Positions 62,278-64,000 of a stretch of DNA of 64,000 nucleotides are shown here, piece by piece. Made by a program: the position numbers and the translations under genes. The DNA comes from Thermaurantimonas aggregans (lineage in GTDB: Bacteria; Bacteroidota; Bacteroidia; Flavobacteriales; Schleiferiaceae), in contig NZ_BHZE01000007.1 in the NCBI RefSeq assembly GCF_003851885.1, positions 52,691 through 116,690 on the forward strand. The letters are read 5' to 3'. The number at the start of each line of letters is the position of its first letter. Within the stretch, counting starts at the first letter, position 1. The notes under the pieces were generated by a model. That model was not told where the DNA came from. It made no database searches and worked only from the letters and a program-made list of their open reading frames with translations.

Positions 62278-63780
62278 ATGCAAAATACCTCTACAGAACT
62301 GCTAAAAATCAAAACTTTGGGCGAACTCAAGGCAGCCGGATACCGCCCCAAGTCCATTAAAGACGAAATACACGATAACCTTATCAAGGCCCTTCGCGAG
62401 CAGCGGAATGTGTTCGAAGGTATCCACGGCTACGAGCACACGGTGCTTCCTCAGCTCTATCGGGCCCTGCTCAGCCGTCACAACATCAACCTACTTGGCT
62501 TGCGGGGCCAGGCCAAAACCCGCTTAGCTCGGCTGATGACTCGCCTTCTGGACGAATACACCCCCTACATAGCCACCAGCGAGCTGCGCGAAGACCCCCT
62601 GAACCCCATCACCAATCTGAGCCGACAGCTTATAGCCGAAGCCGGCGACGACACGCCCATTGCCTGGATGCACTGTTCCGAGCGCTACTTCGAAAAACTC
62701 GCCACCCCCGACGTGACTATAGCCGACCTCATTGGCGATATCGACCCCATCAAGGCTGCTAATCTGCGCTTGCCCTACACCGACGAACGCGTAATCCACT
62801 ACGGCATGATACCTCGCGCCCATCGCAGCATCTTCGTCATCAACGAATTGCCCGACCTGCAGGCCCGCATTCAGGTAGCCCTCTTCAACATTCTGGAAGA
62901 AGGCGACGTCCAAATCCGCGGTTTCAACATCCGCCTGCCACTTGACATCCAATTTGTCTTCACCGCCAATCCCGAAGATTACACCCAGCGAGGCTCCATC
63001 GTCACACCTCTCAAAGACCGCATCGGCTCACAAATACTCACTCACTACCCGCTTGACATAGAAATCTCCAAGCGCATCACCATTCAAGAAGCCCACATCA
63101 CCGACTTCCAACGTCATAATGTAACCGTACTGCCAGTAGCCTCCACGCTGCTCGAGCAAATCGCCGTCGAGGCGCGCCGATCAGAGTATGTCGATGCCAA
63201 AAGTGGCGTATCAGCACGCCTCACCATCTCTGCCCTCGAAAACCTCTATAGCACCTGTGAACTAAGAATAATCCAGACTGGTCAATCGAGTACCACCTCT
63301 AGACTAGTGGATTTCGAAGGCGTAATACCCGCCATCACAGGCAAGGTAGAGCTCGTGTACGAAGGCGAAAAAGAAGGAGCCGAAATCGTAGCCGAAAATC
63401 TTATTAGTACCGCCGTTAAAACCCTACTAAAATCCACACCTTTACCTGCCCTTGACAAACTCAAAGCCACCGACGAGGTCAACCCCTTAAACAAAATCAT
63501 CCGATGGTTTGGTCGCGGAAACGAAGTTTTTCTCTCTACCCATCAGCGCGAAGAGGAGTACCGCTCACAGCTCGAAAGCGTCCCTGGCCTGCTCGACTAT
63601 GTGCGCACCTATCTGAAAGAAACCCCGCCTGCCGAACTCTACTTCTACGCCGAGATGCTCCTCTGGGCTTTGTCAGAGTACAACAAGCTCAACCGCGAAC
63701 CAGACATCCGTGGCTACACCTTCAGCGACTTGTACTCTAACTTTCTGAAGACCTCTGCCAACGACCTCGACGAATCATAA
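62278..63780 (+). CDS. MoxR/magnesium-chelatase-like AAA+ ATPase
   Basis: 500 residues. The P-loop reads LLGLRGQAKTR (about residue 75), where the second Gly of the usual GxxxxGK(S/T) is Ala. The Walker B region is IFVINELPDLQARIQ, with Asn before the catalytic Glu, then ILEEGDVQIRG. Members annotated as magnesium-chelatase-like share these variants, so ATPase activity is likely but not typical. C-terminal helices lack other domains. It is probably cytoplasmic and works with the VWA protein on an unknown substrate. Confidence 0.85.
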   Translation: MQNTSTELLKIKTLGELKAAGYRPKSIKDEIHDNLIKALREQRNVFEGIHGYEHTVLPQLYRALLSRHNINLLGLRGQAKTRLARLMTRLLDEYTPYIATSELREDPLNPITNLSRQLIAEAGDDTPIAWMHCSERYFEKLATPDVTIADLIGDIDPIKAANLRLPYTDERVIHYGMIPRAHRSIFVINELPDLQARIQVALFNILEEGDVQIRGFNIRLPLDIQFVFTANPEDYTQRGSIVTPLKDRIGSQILTHYPLDIEISKRITIQEAHITDFQRHNVTVLPVASTLLEQIAVEARRSEYVDAKSGVSARLTISALENLYSTCELRIIQTGQSSTTSRLVDFEGVIPAITGKVELVYEGEKEGAEIVAENLISTAVKTLLKSTPLPALDKLKATDEVNPLNKIIRWFGRGNEVFLSTHQREEEYRSQLESVPGLLDYVRTYLKETPPAELYFYAEMLLWALSEYNKLNREPDIRGYTFSDLYSNFLKTSANDLDES

Positions 63781-63803
63781 TTTTTTTTTTTTTTTTTTTT
63801 TTT
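63781..63803. repeat. Poly-T tract of 23 bases
   Basis: An uninterrupted run of 23 T starts right after the ATPase stop codon and precedes structured repeat copy 2 (after ATTT). Length variation or sequencing error is likely at such a tract. Confidence 0.85.
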
Positions 63804-63807
63804 ATTT

Positions 63808-63960
63808 GGGCGTGCCCCCCGGCACGGTGCTTTCAGCACCTTCGCCGGGGGTCGATCCCTTCCGGGCTCGCTCTTCGCTCGGTGCTTCGCTGCGCTGCGC
63901 ACTGCCGGCTTCGCCGTCACCCTCCAGGCACCTCACGCGGCAGCAGCCTTCGGCCGCTTT
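63808..63960 (+). repeat. Dispersed GC-rich structured repeat, copy 2
   Basis: Begins GGGCGTGCCCCCCGGC and is nearly identical to copy 1 through the tail CACCTCACGCGG (positions 63929-63940). The terminal hairpin then differs (CAGCCTTCGGCCGC). Outer stem CCCCGGC/GCCGGGG and inner stem GGTGCT/AGCACC are preserved. Confidence 0.85.
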
Positions 63961-64000
63961 TAATAACCTTAACTTTAACAAAAACGAAGGACATTTCTTT

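Overview
The window is a stretch of a Bacteroidota chromosome. The evidence is protein content and signals: C-terminal sorting domains of the type IX secretion system (T9SS; type A at 34630, 55711 and 58280, type B at 53985 and 56595), a TamL-type outer-membrane lipoprotein, a TonB-dependent receptor with a carboxypeptidase-like N-terminal domain, DUF4369/TlpA and 7TMR-DISM proteins, and many TAnnTTTG -7 promoter elements, some with a TTG/TTTG -33 element 18-19 bases away. I cannot place it below phylum. No rRNA, tRNA, CRISPR array, phage or insertion sequence was seen.

Layout. 1-9 kb: RNase Z (cut by the left edge), EttA, a DinB protein, 3-hydroxyanthranilate dioxygenase, a large AsmA-like protein, a pseudouridine synthase and a radical SAM protein. 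9-20 kb: envelope and stress genes: a PD40/OmpA protein ending in a putative beta-barrel, RarA overlapping a membrane sensor kinase that lacks its phospho-acceptor histidine, then an overlapping run of exported MsrB, rhomboid, a small exported protein and TamL. 20-34 kb: two MarR regulators, a TlpA-like protein, aminomuconate semialdehyde dehydrogenase, a JmjC-like cupin, AroB, urocanase, ElbB, leucyl aminopeptidase, PdxA, an MFS transporter and PdeM. 34-43 kb: a TonB receptor/T9SS hydrolase pair, glutamate dehydrogenase, and the rpsU-xerC-hpf cluster. 43-51 kb: acyl-CoA dehydrogenase, HhH protein, an NSS transporter with a 34-aa MetS-like subunit, an RmlD-like reductase, a small lipoprotein cluster with one interrupted gene, and a potassium channel. 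51-61 kb: an S9 peptidase and a tandemly duplicated pair of T9SS surface-protein genes. 61-64 kb: a VWA/MoxR-like ATPase pair lying between inverted copies of a structured intergenic repeat.

The most dynamic part is 53.9-60.7 kb. A two-gene unit (type B sorted protein plus beta-helix type A sorted protein) is duplicated. The 3' ~800 bases of the type B genes are nearly identical while their 5' halves have diverged, which suggests gene conversion. One beta-helix copy has lost about 1.7 kb internally. The intact copy carries eight perfect tandem 8-base repeats just inside its first possible start codon, a plausible phase-variation switch.

Other points of interest are a GC-rich hairpin repeat family (three copies, each preceded by a T-tract), a T9SS hydrolase with an altered nucleophile elbow, an intrinsic terminator that contains the next gene's start codon, and an NSS transporter with about 127 residues inserted before its last membrane segment. 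The catabolic genes for kynurenine and histidine occur singly, not in clusters.
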